64,000 bases of DNA from Magnolia sinica (lineage: Eukaryota > Streptophyta > Magnoliopsida > Magnoliales > Magnoliaceae): the NCBI RefSeq assembly GCF_029962835.1, contig NC_080579.1:82911959-82975958 (forward strand), given 5' to 3'. The notes below the pieces were generated by a model, which made no database searches, was not told the origin of the DNA, and saw only the letters and a list, made by a program, of their open reading frames with translations. The position numbers were made by a program, and so were the translations under genes. This document shows positions 49,000 through 59,969 of the stretch, in pieces. Each line of letters starts with the position of its first letter. The stretch's first letter is position 1.

Positions 49000-49143
49000 T
49001 TTTTTTTTAATCTAAAAAGGGAAGGGGTGCAACACGAGGACTCCTTAGGAGGTCACCCATCCTAGTACTACTCTCGCTCAAGCATGCTTACTTGCAGAGT
49101 TCTGATGGGATCCGGTTCATTAGTGCTTGTATAATCGCACCCC
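49000..49143 (-). mobile_element. retroposed 5S rRNA sequence (5S-derived SINE-like)
   Basis: On the minus strand a whole 5S rRNA sequence (49142 to 49024) is followed by TTCCCTTTTTAGATT and a run of 12 A. It is bracketed by a target duplication of 17-19 bp: TCTCTTTCTGGAAATTT at 48983-48999, and TCTCTTTTTCTGAAAATTT at 49144-49162. That is the structure of a LINE-mobilised Pol III transcript. It sits between gag and protease of the Gypsy fossil. Confidence 0.85.
49024..49142 (-). rRNA. 5S rRNA-like sequence, probably a retropseudogene
   Basis: 119 nt. Starts GGGTGCGATTATACAAGCAC and ends CGTGTTGCACCCC. The internal control regions are well kept: A-box region AAGTAAGCATGCTTGAGCG, intermediate element plus start of C box AGAGTAGTACTAGGATGG, then GTGACCTCCT. 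By eye about 10 sites differ from the usual plant 5S sequence. A single copy, outside any 5S array, with a poly(A) tail and target duplication, argues for a retroposed copy rather than a working rRNA locus. The internal promoter could still be recognised by TFIIIA. Confidence 0.88.
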
Positions 49144-49559
49144 TCTCTTTTTCTGAAAATTTGAGCATTCCAGAATCTATGTTGTTCTAGATCACGTTCC
49201 TAAAAAGCAATACAATCTTGTTGAATAAGAGCGTGAGCCATGCCATTTACATTATTCTATTTTCTTCAATTCTTCGGATAAAGGAACTCTTTGCTTTGGC
49301 AGAAGTTTTATGAGTTTGGTGGCTAATAAAAGATCAAATATCTCATCATTTTTAATAATATAAAAGGAATATTGCATATTTTGTTCTGTAATTCCTTAAC
49401 TGGATTGGAGCCTTGATGAGATGACTCATCATCCACCTTCACTAGGGTCGTATAAATGAATGGTTTGTTAAGATTTATTTCAGTGAAAGCTATTTCATAG
49501 TTTGGATCACGATAATAAGTTCTCGATGATGAATTTTTCTTTTAGTTCTCTTCTTATAG

Positions 49560-50225
49560 AAGCTATTCATATCCGATCGCTCTATCTAATAAATTGACCA
49601 AAATTTCAAAGTCTATTCCTTCAAACTTTTTTTGAATTTCAATATCCACTCCTTCAATAACCACTTTAACGAACTGAAATTCTAGAAGAAAGACTCGACA
49701 TTTGTTTTTTGCCTTTTTAAATCAATTTATGTATATCTTAGTCGATTCACCTAGTAGCTATTGAATGTGACATAAATTAGCCAAAGAAAATTCAGGTTCA
49801 GTCCGGTAGAATTGTGCATGAAATATTTCTTCCATATCTCTCCAAGACTGAACTGAATTCATTAAAAAATTAATGTACCATGTAAATATTGTGTTAGTCA
49901 ACAAATTTGTGAACCAATTCAATTTCACATATTCTTTGGTAAAAAACTCACCGCATTATGCAATGAAATGTTCAATGTGTTCTGCTGTGGACTGACTTGC
50001 ATCTCTAAAGAATAATGAAAACTCTAAAAATTTTGTACCTCTCAGTAGCTCAATAAGCCGATCGACCCAATCTGGGTATGGCTTACGATAAACAGGATGG
50101 TTAGTGCAACAACAATGGCATTGGCTGGTCACCTGGTTTATCAAATTGATCAATTCTTCCCAGCCTACTGGAGGGAGTCCGGGATTAATCATTGGAGGCA
50201 ATTGTATGCCCTTGGGAGGTTGCAC
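49560..50225 (-). pseudogene. Gypsy gag fragment
   Basis: The minus strand reads KPYPDWVDRL then LRGTKFLEFSLFFRDASQST and AEHIEHFIA, the start of a retrotransposon gag domain of Tat-like type. Further matching fragments (e.g. KKFEGIDFE) continue toward 49.56 kb. Part of the fossil at 34.8-53.6 kb. Confidence 0.7.
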
Positions 50226-52636
50226 TACTAGAACCTATTGAAATTGTGTAAATTATCTAGCATGGCACATGCGAAAGCTTAACAAATCTTAAAATTATGA
50301 GCAAGTACTTTAAAATTCTTTTCTTAACTAATTTACCAATTCAAACTAATAAGTCAATTAACACTCAGGCTTCCAAACCAAAATGAGTCTAATCACATAA
50401 ACTACAATATGTGCAACAATTAAGCAACTAGTTTATAAAGCAAGATAGTGATCTTGTGTGTGAGATTTGCTAACTATTCAACACCTAAGATACATCTAAT
50501 TATGCATTCATATAATTCAAGGAATTAAGCCCACAAGCATATATAGAAATGTACGCAAATAATAATCCCAAACAAAAGCATGTATAATGGTTCAGCTATT
50601 TATCTACTCTATTCCCAGCAGACACACTCTCATTGAGTGTACCAAAATTTCACTATCGGAGGTTTTAAATTAAGTTCACCTATAACATTTACAAGGGTAC
50701 AGTCCCATTGGAGGCCTACACAAGGACTTGACGCACATACGCTCCTATGTCAGATGAACACATTTTCACCCATGTCAATGGCTCCCATAAGATACTTTAG
50801 TTGATTTTTTATTGGCTAACCAACAACCACTAGCGGTCCTAATCTAAGGTTCTATGTACACTCCCATCGAAGGCTTTCTTAAAGACTAACACGTACACAC
50901 CCGTGTCTGGTAATGTGGTCCTAATCCAAGGCCCTACGAATACTCCCGCTGGAGGATCCTCATGGAGACTAACACGTACGCACTCGTGTCTGGTGAATTT
51001 GAAAATACACAAGAGCCTAGATCTTATACAAGAACCTATTTGAGTTTAGGTCACAAAATGTACAGTCAATCCTACACAATGAAATAGTATGAAATAGACT
51101 CTAATAAATAACAACTGTACTTGTAAGATTTAGCCCATTTTGTAGTGCCTTGTTGAGATATTCAATGCTCTCTCATGCTTGAATCAACTTCTTAATTGCT
51201 CTCCCGATCGTTAATGCTGATGGTTCAACTCTACGATCAAGCACCTTGCATGCGATGCTCCGATGAGATGACTGAGGTAATGGGAGTTGGGTTAAATCTC
51301 ATATAACTAATGATATTAGTTGATTCCTAGTAGTGATTCACTTAAATGGGTGTTCTAGAAGATTTAGATAAGAATATGCCTATAGGTTTGTGTCTAATCT
51401 CTAGAACAAGCGAGAGAACATGAACCTTCATAATCAAGCTTGGAATGTTAATTAGATTGGTTAATCAGAAGAATGATATTATGAATATATTTGGTTTGGA
51501 GTCTAGGATGAAGAATATGAATGGGAAATCACACAGGCTTTACTTGCACAAAAACCTATCGTTTTCCCCAAGAACCGAACGCCCATTTTATAAAAATAAT
51601 GTTGCAACGGCTAGTTAATGGTTCTTTCAATAGGATCGAAATGTCATTCGATATGATCGAGCTATCATTTGATCCCATTAAGAAACTCCAAAAATTTTTT
51701 ATTTACTTGCTGGACTTTGATTCCATCAAGACCCACTAAAAAATTACTATTTTGGGTAGTGTGATTTACAACATTTTTGCATCTCTTATAACGTAACTTA
51801 TCATCTTCTAAATGAGCTCCCAAGACTGAGGGATGATCAAACAAAGGTTTACCTATTTAAGAATGTATCATGTATAGGCTATGTTGTTTTGAGTCTAACG
51901 ATAAGGTCACCAAGGCACCTCATGATTTACCTAATATTCACTCCTTGATGCTTCATGTCTTCATGTGTTTTTGGTCTTTAACTTTCAAGGACTCAACTGA
52001 CTTACTGACACAGACTCACGTGATTGACAAATAGGTGCACAAATAAGTGCACTAACACTTGCCCCCAAGTGCTTCATTATTCGGCATGAATGACATATAG
52101 CGAGTAAGTCATGGTTTATATCATTTTTATTTGGACCGTTGAATTGGCCGTTTCTTCCATTCCTCCTAATGCTTACCTGATGTGACATATTTCAGCCTAC
52201 CATATTTGGGTCTAGCTGAATATTACGTGTACATATAATCGGCAACTTTGGGGGTACATTGTTGAATCTAGGTGCTTCCTGATTATACTGATGGTAATCG
52301 AATAACTTGTCATTAAGGAATGTTACAAGCATGTTTATAGCTTCAGTTTGAGCCCTAAAGTATTTGGCTTGCACCCTTAATCAATTAGTTCTCATAAGCT
52401 AACATTAACACTTCCTAAAACTCCATTAAAATCCATGGAGTTGCTTTGGGGTGATGATTCTACCGTTGGAACGACTAGAAGTGGATGGTTAAGGATCTAT
52501 TGTTCGGTCTGCATTGGAAATGCTTCAAGGACCTGATTAAGATCATGATCTTCAATATTTTCACTAACTCGAGTAAATTGCTTACTTATGTTGTTAAACA
52601 TTTCAATTAACAACTGCACTTCTGTCCCATCGGGCT
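50226..52636 (-). other. internal non-coding part of the Gypsy fossil
   Basis: Leader side of the fossil. It holds imperfect repeats at 50.70-51.00 kb, with the words ACTCCC.(C/T)(G/T)GGAGG and GACTAACACGTAC then CACTCGTGTCTGGT. Several short minus-strand frames near 52.0-52.8 kb have no recognised domain. A further nested insertion somewhere in 50.2-52.1 kb is possible but no target duplication was found. Confidence 0.4.
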
Positions 52637-53552
52637 TGCCATTGATTTCGAATTCGGTCACACAGAAAACGTGTGTGGATTGTAGGCATGCCAGATCTGA
52701 TTGAGCCTGTTTCAAACCCTGACTACCGACCCCTGACTTTAAGATAGATTGAGGTTTGGTCGTATGCTTAATCATTCGTCTATTCAGCCAATCATGTGCA
52801 CTCGTTACTCAGGTAATTGATGGAGGTTGGGCCTCTTCCTCTAATGAGCTCTTTTTTGCCTTAAAAATTTAAAGACTTTCAAAAGTGCAATAATCGTATG
52901 GTTGAAACGGAAAAGATTGGAGAGACGTGGGTGCGGAGAGAGACATATGACTTGCCACCATAACGGGATCACTGGCCTAACTGAAAGTAGCATGATGCTT
53001 TTGAGAGCAACATACTGATGATTGAGCCAAAGGCAATGTCAGGGATTACAACTACGGTCCGCCCAGCGTATGAGTATAGGTGGACAGATTCCTAAGCTAA
53101 TGTCTTCCTTTACATCCGACACGCATATACAAAAAAAAGAGAATTACAACAACTAGTTACAACTGAGAGTCGGTCGGTCTGCTGGTGTCGAGTAGTGGAA
53201 AACTGAACTTATACATACAACGTTGTGTTGGATTTGTAGCTGGATTTTGGATTTGGAGAAAGAGGGTGCCGTACTTTGGATTTGCTTCTACTATTTATGG
53301 CCATTAAGGAACGATGAAGGAACAACTATCTGTCCAGATGTCGCTTTCACGTGTAACCAGTTAAGAAATAACAATTATAATCATTGATAATGATATTATT
53401 CTTATTAGACGCTCAAAATGTGCTCCAGGCTTACGTGTGTGGAATGGAAAAGATGATATTTCCTTCAAACTCCTGCGCATGCTTCTCAGATATTCTCTAT
53501 TCCACATGGCTAAATGTGCACCATTTATTTAGTCTCTAGTGATTTTGGTACA
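52637..53552 (-). repeat. Gypsy fossil LTR (5' side)
   Basis: Partner of 34800-35796, same orientation, ending GATTTTGGTACA on the plus strand. A minus-strand frame overlaps its end, but the similarity to the left copy covers the whole block. Confidence 0.65.
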
Positions 53553-53789
53553 AATAATGAGTTATGAGTAAATAGACGGTTCAGGTCCATCGATCTGGAT
53601 TGTCCAACATCGAGAAGCATTTACAGCGCTTTGTGGGTACCGGAGCATTTCTTTTTATCCTAATCAATTGAATTAGTACCACACACGAATCGTGAGAAAA
53701 AGGTCGAAATTGGGCGGGAGAAAACAAATGATTAAGATCGATCCGCTGAATTCCATGTTCGGTGGGGTCATTCTGGCACTTATGTTGGC

Positions 53790-54288
53790 CACTCTGCTAC
53801 TGGACGCTGCTCTGTGGGCCTTACCATGATGCGTGTATTTTATCCACGCCATCCATCCATTTTTTCATATCATTTAAGTGTATGAGTCTAAAAATGATGC
53901 AAATATAAATCCTAGGTGGACCACACCATAGGAAACAGTGGTGATTGATCGCCTACCGTTAAAAACTTCTTGGAGCCACAAATTTTTGGACACGCTGGTG
54001 TTTGTGTTTTCCCTTCATCCAGGTATATGTGACCTAATCAATAGGTTGGATGGAAAATAAAAATTAATGTGGGCCCTACGAAGTTTTTAATGGTGGGCGT
54101 TCACTCCATTGTTTTCATGTGGTGTGGTCCACCTGAGATTTCGATCATCCCCTTTTTCGGATCCATGTCCTAAAATGAGCTTTCAAAATGGATGGACGGC
54201 GTGGATAAAATACTTACAACATGATAAGGCCCACATAGCACCGTCCAACAGCCAGTCTCTACTCGCTCGTCGGTATGCGATCCGCGTT
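53790..54288. mobile_element. fold-back MITE copy 7 (ends approximate)
   Basis: Arms CTACTGGACGCTGCTCTGTG and (reverse strand) CTGTTGGACGGTGCTATGTG before GGGCCTTA(C/T)CATGATG. The core holds CCACACCATAGGAAACAGTG and TTTTCCCTTCATCCAGGTAT. The right end GATCCGCGTTC resembles the family tip. Confidence 0.65.
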
Positions 54289-54977
54289 CTTTTCACGTGT
54301 GAGTTTTCGAATCTAGAAGGCAGAAGCACACGCAAAAATATACTTCCCCTCGAAGTCATGACTCGGCAACTACAGTGATAGTTTGTCATCATTTTTCAGG
54401 TTTTATCGAACAACAGCTACAGGAAAAATGTTCAACGGTCTAAATTCAATTACGAAAATTAGATGGTCACGATCATTCGATCCATGTAAATTTTTCGGGC
54501 CAAGCTCCACTCACAGTAGATTTTTAGTTTCTCAAAATCCAAACTTTTATACACGTAGACACCATAACTTAAAATTTCGATATAAAACAATCACCATAAC
54601 TTACGTTTGGAAAAGAGGATATTCAACGGTCGCGTCAACCAGAGGCATCCATCGCCACGTGGCGCATTTCGGCTGCTTCACGTTTACGGCTGCCGGCTGC
54701 CAACCATAACCGTTGAACCTGATCCATTCACACACGCCAAAACATTGTTCAGGGATTCCCGTTATACCCTCATTGGCTATTCAAAATATCAAAAAAAATG
54801 CCCTTACACAATCATTTTTACCAAAATTAGTTTGTTACTCGACTCGGCTCCATGTCCAACCGGGTCGGGTTGACCCGAAGACTCAACCGAGTCTTTCGTT
54901 GACTGGCTCATAATCAAATAAAAACATATACTGGTTATAACTACTTAAAAATGATCTAAAGTAGATAAAATTACTTT
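54289..54977. other. non-coding stretch
   Basis: Overlapping short frames on the plus strand without domains. No repeat is named. Confidence 0.4.
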
Positions 54978-56070
54978 CATGGTGGGGCTGGTAAGGTGCA
55001 TGGGCTCTTTTGACAGGACTTAGAATGCTTTCATGATGCTCCATGGGCTGCACTAGGATGTATTTGTTTCCAATTTATTATAGGACATTAGCTTAAAAAT
55101 GAGGAAGATTCAAAATTTAAATTAACCACTGACTATAGTAATTGAATTCACAACATTACAAACTTTCCAGGGCCCACTGTAATGTTTATATGCTATTTGA
55201 CTTGTTGATTAGGTCACATGGACCTGAATGAAGAGAAAATGCAAATTTAAGCTTCATCAAAATAAATTTGTAGCCCTTAAGAATTTTTTAATGGTATGAG
55301 TTCAATAACTATTGTTTCCTCTATAACATGGTCCACATGAGATTTTAATCTACCTCACTTATGGGCTCATACCTTAAAATGATCTGAAAAAAATGAATGA
55401 ACAACATTGATAAAACACATACATTATCGTGGGGTGCATAGAGCAGTACGGCTGTACACGAGTCGAATTGAGTCGAGCTTGACATAGCTTGACTCGGCTT
55501 GCCACTAGCTGACCCTAGCTCGAACTTGACTCAGCTTGGTCCTCGAGCTTGACTGGGCAACTTGGCTCAGCTCGGGCCAGTTCGAGCCAAGATTGAGCCT
55601 CTGCGGCATTTTCTTAAACACATGGAGTGCACCTTCAATTTCTAACAAAATGTAAAGCGGCAACATCGGTTTACAAATATTTCATCAAACACTCAGTAGA
55701 TAATATAAAAATTAAGATGCAAAGGAATTTGTTTCATATCGATACCTTCCTCACCACCAACCAATACTTCATTGATTCATTTCATCAAATACTTGCTAAG
55801 GAGCATCAATATCAAAATAACCGAGTCACCAAACTGGCTCAATCCAAGTTTGATTCGAGTTCAATCCGAGTCGAGTTGAGCTCGGGTAAGCTCGAACGTG
55901 ACTCGAAAGTTTTTCGCGCTCAAGAAATCAGCTCGACTCAACTCGAACTCAGTTTCGAATTGAGCTTTTTCGAGTTGAGTTGAACGAGATAACCGAGCTA
56001 ACTTGGTTCGTATAAACCCTTATAGAGCATCATCTGAATAGCTACAACATTTGTATGCAATCCGTCTCCC
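54978..56070. mobile_element. fold-back MITE copy 8 split by an hAT-like MITE
   Basis: The core words TTATTATAGGACATTAGCTTA and ATGGTCCACATGAGATTTTA belong to the family. The right arm is interrupted after GGGGTGCA and resumes beyond the insert with ATCTGAATAGC, ending ATGCAATCCGTCTCCC like the family tip. The left end is diverged and approximate. Confidence 0.55.
55447..56022. mobile_element. hAT-like MITE inserted in MITE copy 8
   Basis: Ends TACGGCTGTACACGAG and (reverse strand) TAAGGGTTTATACGAA. The 8-bp flanks TAGAGCAG (55439-55446) and TAGAGCAT (56023-56030) match at 7 of 8. The interior is rich in GAGTCGAGCT/AGCTCGACTC words, as in the element at 13817-14294. Confidence 0.75.
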
Positions 56071-56571
56071 TTTTTAACCAAAAAAAAAAGTCGACAAGTT
56101 AACTGGCTAAGTTTATTTTCTTGCATTGTATTGGTCCACATCATCATTAACACTATATCAACACTGCTACGTTAAATCGCATCTCATATTGCAACAAATA
56201 AGAAATTCAATTTCAGTCATAACGAGTGATGTTGAGTCAACCAAGTTTTTGAGTACAGCTAGTGATGTTGAGTCAACCGACTCATCCAAACCAAGTCATG
56301 ATCAGGAGTGAGTTTACTAGACTGGTCAAGCCTGGTTAACTCAGGATGTGTTTCAAGTCGACCCCCGAGATTTAGAAGTTTGGTTGTACCATGCTAGGAA
56401 AATTAATCTAAGCAAGTTATATATAACTTCACTATCTGTAGATGAATTTAGAACAATAAAAAATCAAAAACTTTAATGTGTTATATTTTGTTTTAAAATA
56501 ATATTAAAATTTGAATTTTCAAATTTTCAGTGATTTCCCTCCACATTTGAAAAGTTTTGGTACTTTTGTAT
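56071..56571. other. non-coding stretch
   Basis: AT-rich, with a ~40-bp direct repeat of AGTGATGTTGAGTCAACC at 56.22-56.28 kb. No gene. Confidence 0.4.
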
Positions 56572-57438
56572 TGTAGGTTTTGTCCTACATCAGATATGAC
56601 AAAGTAAACTATCTTGTATATAAGATGGTCTTTTTACCTAGGGCTTGAGCCCCTTTCAGAGGGCATGTGAATTTGGTCTTATGGGGGGACTATGCCACAA
56701 TAGCTCTAATCTATGTCATTGACCACACACGCGCGCGCCGAGCCGAGCCGAGCCGAGCCGTGCCGTGTTGTGCCGAGCCAAGCCCAGTCTGAGTCTGTGT
56801 GCGTGTGGGCGTGCACATGCACATGCGCGACGCGACGGGCTAGGCACCGGCACGGGCGTGGACGCAGGCGCGGGTGAGTGTGGGTGTATGTGTATGTATA
56901 CTCGCGGGACTTTATTTGCGAGAGTGTACTCGCACTTGCGCCTTTTCGTTCTAAACCAGAGAGATGTATCCCTTCCGGTTGGTCGCACCTAAACCCAACG
57001 GACCTAAACTTTTGTAAAGTGTGTTTATACACCACTTCAGAGTCTATATAAAGACTACCGATTCCAGTTTTAAATATATGAAATTATTATCTCTCTTATA
57101 AAACTCTCTCTGATACGGTTTTAAGAATTTTACTAAGTTCATCGCTGAGTCAACTCAGCATTTTCGGATTAAATTGCAAGTGATTCGAGCCCGTGTACAA
57201 TGAGTGCACCGCTGGGACCAGGTCATAGTCGTTGTATCCTAGAGGTCGATTACTCTGGAAACTTGTTGCATTTGGGACGCTGTCTAAGGAGAGAAAATTC
57301 GATTTTAACCCGAGTGACTTAGTCACGCCTCGACTTAATTCAATAAGTTCTTCTTTCTCAAAATTTTATTTTATTTTATTTTATTTTTTATTTTTTCTTG
57401 ATTTTAATAGTCTATTTAATTCAACCAAATATTCCAAC
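56572..57438 (+). repeat. Copia-type LTR remnant (probable)
   Basis: Starts TGTAGGTTTTGTCCTACATC, an LTR start form common in plants, and has TATATAAA near 57044. The downstream block GCACCGCTGGGACCAGGTCA...TGTATCCTAGAGGTCGATTA resembles the U5 end of plant Copia LTRs, as far as I recall. It may end at CCAACA (57438). No target duplication was found. Confidence 0.45.
56735..56890. repeat. CpG-rich (GCCGA)n and (TG)-rich patch
   Basis: Repeats of GCCGAGCCGA, then CGTGCACATGCACATGCGCG and CGGCACGGGCGTGGACGC. It stands out from AT-rich surroundings by its density of CpG. Confidence 0.7.
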
Positions 57439-57985
57439 ATAATGGATGCCTTTCATCACTAAAATCAGAAGTTTGGATAATCTCTGTAGCGTGTTTAAGG
57501 GATAAGAGATATTTTATTATATGAAAAGGAATATAAGCGGTTCTAACAGTAGGTAGAGCAATACAGGTTGGCTCTGACGGATGCAAAACGAACACTATCA
57601 AAAGTGTGTCACTGCAAAGCACACTATCACCGTACACGTGGCGCAAACTTACAAGATTTGAAGCATTTATTTATTGAGCCCTAGTAGAGCATGCCACACA
57701 AGATAAAATCTACGGTTCAGATGATTGACGAGTTGTATATGATGAGTGTCAGCAGATCCGTGGAACTTAACCCCTGACCATCCATTTGTAATTCACGTAG
57801 GGACCAAATAACGAACGATCCGGATGGCAACTAAATAGCATGACTGGGTACGTTTATTACTGAAGAGCGTTCCAGTAAATGGCTAACATCTGACTTTGAA
57901 TTTTGAAATATCAAGATCAAAACCGTTAAAATCGCAATTTTTTAGGCTCGCATTTATTTGAACTTACGGTAATTACCCTACATTC
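57439..57985. other. non-coding stretch
   Basis: No gene or clear repeat. Contains common short words such as CGTACACGTGG. Confidence 0.4.
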
Positions 57986-58330
57986 GAATTGTGTGGGGCC
58001 CACCCATGATGTAATGTGGAATCCCGACCGTGAATCTGGTGTTCCTTATGTTCACCGTGCGTCCCAAGAATCATCCTTGTGGAAAACTCAAGTGGACAGC
58101 AATGTATTATCATGCCTAACGTGGTGTGGCCCATCTGAGGTTTTGAATGGCGTAAGCTTTGGTAAGTCCTTTCATTCCAGTGGGGTGCACCTGATGAACT
58201 GGTTGGATGGAATATAAACACTTGCTGTACCCCAGATTTCATCTGGAAATTTCTATTGTAAGTGTGTAATGGATGGGTTGGATGGTACTCAAACACAACG
58301 ATTGGCCCATGCAGCCCGGAGATCATACCA
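57986..58330. repeat. MITE-like repeat, second GGGCCCACC family
   Basis: GTGTGGGGCCCACCCATGAT at the left and ATTGGCCCATGCAGCCC at the right enclose ACTCAAGTGGACAGCAATG and GGTTGGATGGAATATAAACA. It is related in wording to the fold-back MITEs but not colinear with them. Confidence 0.45.
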
Positions 58331-58885
58331 ATGGATGTGATCATATTCAATTAAAAACAAACAAAAATTAACGGTCGTTCTTGTCAGCTTAGAATAATGA
58401 CGGCTCAAAATTGGCATCTGTGGGTGATATTGACCACCCAGTCAATGGACAGTCCCCGTTGAATAAAGGTGGACCGTTGTCCAGTCAATGGACCGTTAAA
58501 CGGCTAAGACTGAGAGAAAAAAGAAAAGAAAAGAAAATTAACAGATTTCATGGCTAGGATCTTCATAAACACACAGGAGGCATCCCCATACACGGCCAAG
58601 ATCTGGCATCAAGTCTAGATTACGTAATTATGAGGCCCACATGCATGGATTAATCAGTCCTTAAAAGTCCATCCTGATTAGTCTACATAGCCAGATGTAC
58701 GGTAGTGATGTGCCTTAAGCTTACCAGGAATCGTACAATGCTGAAGCCGAATGTTGTTACGTAATTGGGGCTTTCTCTGATTCAGTGATCTAATCGGTGG
58801 TTCCTGTGATGGCCCACCACGAGTCACCGGCCAAGCGGGTTTATCAGATCCGACTTGGGCGAGTCCCCACTCGATTCAGGCCCTT
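58331..58885. other. non-coding stretch
   Basis: No gene. CCAGTCAATGGACAGT-type words occur twice near 58.44-58.49 kb. Confidence 0.4.
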
Positions 58886-59160
58886 GCGACATCCGTTCTG
58901 TTCATCAGTTTCTCCAACTCATGCTAGGATTTGATCCAAAAATTGAGGCAGATCCAAAAATCAGGTGGGCCACACCATAAGAAACAGTGTAAATGAATGC
59001 TTAGACCATAGAAGTATCGAGTAAGGCTGATATTTGTGCTTTCCCTTCATCTCGGTGGGAATTACCTTATAAACGGGTCGGATGGCATATAAACATTACA
59101 GTTGATTCCAATAAGCGTTCAATCCCTCTGGTACTTGTGTGGCCCACACGAGTTTTCATA
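58886..59160. mobile_element. fold-back MITE copy 9, fragment
   Basis: Colinear with the family core (GGTGGGCCACACCATAAGAA, ACAGTGTAAATG, TGCTTTCCCTTCATC, GGATGGCATATAAACATTAC), but both outer arms are missing. Copy 10 begins just after it. Confidence 0.6.
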
Positions 59161-59179
59161 GAAAGACCACTGACGAGAA

Positions 59180-59718
59180 GGAAACGGATTGGCTACTCCC
59201 CCTGCCACCAGCTTCTTGGCTGGTGGTCGGTGCTCTGTGGGCCTCATCATGATGTTTGTGTTTCATCCATTTCGTTCATCTATTTTTACATATCATTTTA
59301 TGGCTTGATCCCAAAAATGAAAAGGTTATAAATCTCATGTCGACAACACCACATGAAAACAATAGTGACTGGATATCCACCATTAAAATCCTCCTAAGGC
59401 CCACTATACTGTTTATTTGACATCCAATCTGATGATTAGATCATACAGGCGCAGATGAAGAGAAACAAACAAAGAACAGCTCGATTCAAAACTTTCATGG
59501 CCCCCAAAATGTTTTTAATGGTCTACCCACATTCAACACTGTTTCCTGTAATGTGGTCCACTTGATATTTGGATATACCTCATTTTTATACTCGTTCGTA
59601 AAAGGATATATAAAAATAGATGGATGGCATGGATGAAACACATACATCATGGTGGGGCCCACATAGCACCGACCATCAGCCATAGGCTGGTGTCAGGGGG
59701 AGTAGCCAATCCGTTTCC
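59180..59718. mobile_element. fold-back MITE copy 10, well preserved
   Basis: Ends GGAAACGGATTGGCTACTCC then CCCTG on both arms (reverse strand of the right arm identical through CTCCCCCTG). These are followed by CACCAGC, GG(C/T)CGGTGCT(C/A)TGTGGG and the shared core. The flanks GACGAGAA (59172-59179) and GACGAGAG (59719-59726) match at 7 of 8; the exact duplication length is 8 or 9 bp. No coding sequence. Confidence 0.82.
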
Positions 59719-59969
59719 GACGAGAGATGATAGTGATTGGGTTAGGATCAGATTGGATAAGCCTGGAAATAGGGTCCGCGTTTTCCCTGAAATTCAGCAC
59801 TACTCCGCGTTCAAGGATGGGAAGGACGTCCACGCATTTCTAGAATAACGAGTCAATTGACTCCTTTAGAGTATGAGCTTATCCATGTAAGTGCTCCGCG
59901 TCGGTCCAGTTTGAGTGTGATTACTGGCACGCTACCTTGGAATTGACCGAACCAGCCTTCCATTCAAAT

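Larger units (their letters stand above)
34800..53552 (-). mobile_element. old Tat-like Ty3/Gypsy fossil, minus strand, opened by later insertions
   Basis: Two diverged direct copies of a ~0.9-1.0-kb sequence lie at ~34800-35796 and ~52637-53552. Between them, on the minus strand and in the right order, are a Gypsy gag fragment (49.56-50.22 kb), an aspartic protease (47.59-47.78 kb) and the linker before reverse transcriptase (36.1-36.64 kb, with motifs EMPGL and DPLVEVN). The repeats carry a TATA-like CTATAAATA on the minus strand. LTR A (36686-46474) opened it after it had inserted. Reverse transcriptase, RNase H and integrase are not seen. It is heavily broken (dozens of breaks) and old: its LTRs differ at roughly a quarter of positions by eye. 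That the two copies belong to one element is inference. Confidence 0.7.

Noticed and set aside
48983-49162. Cassandra-type LTR element as source of the 5S sequence
   Set aside because: No LTR ends or 5-bp duplication surround it; instead there is an A tail and a 17-19-bp duplication.
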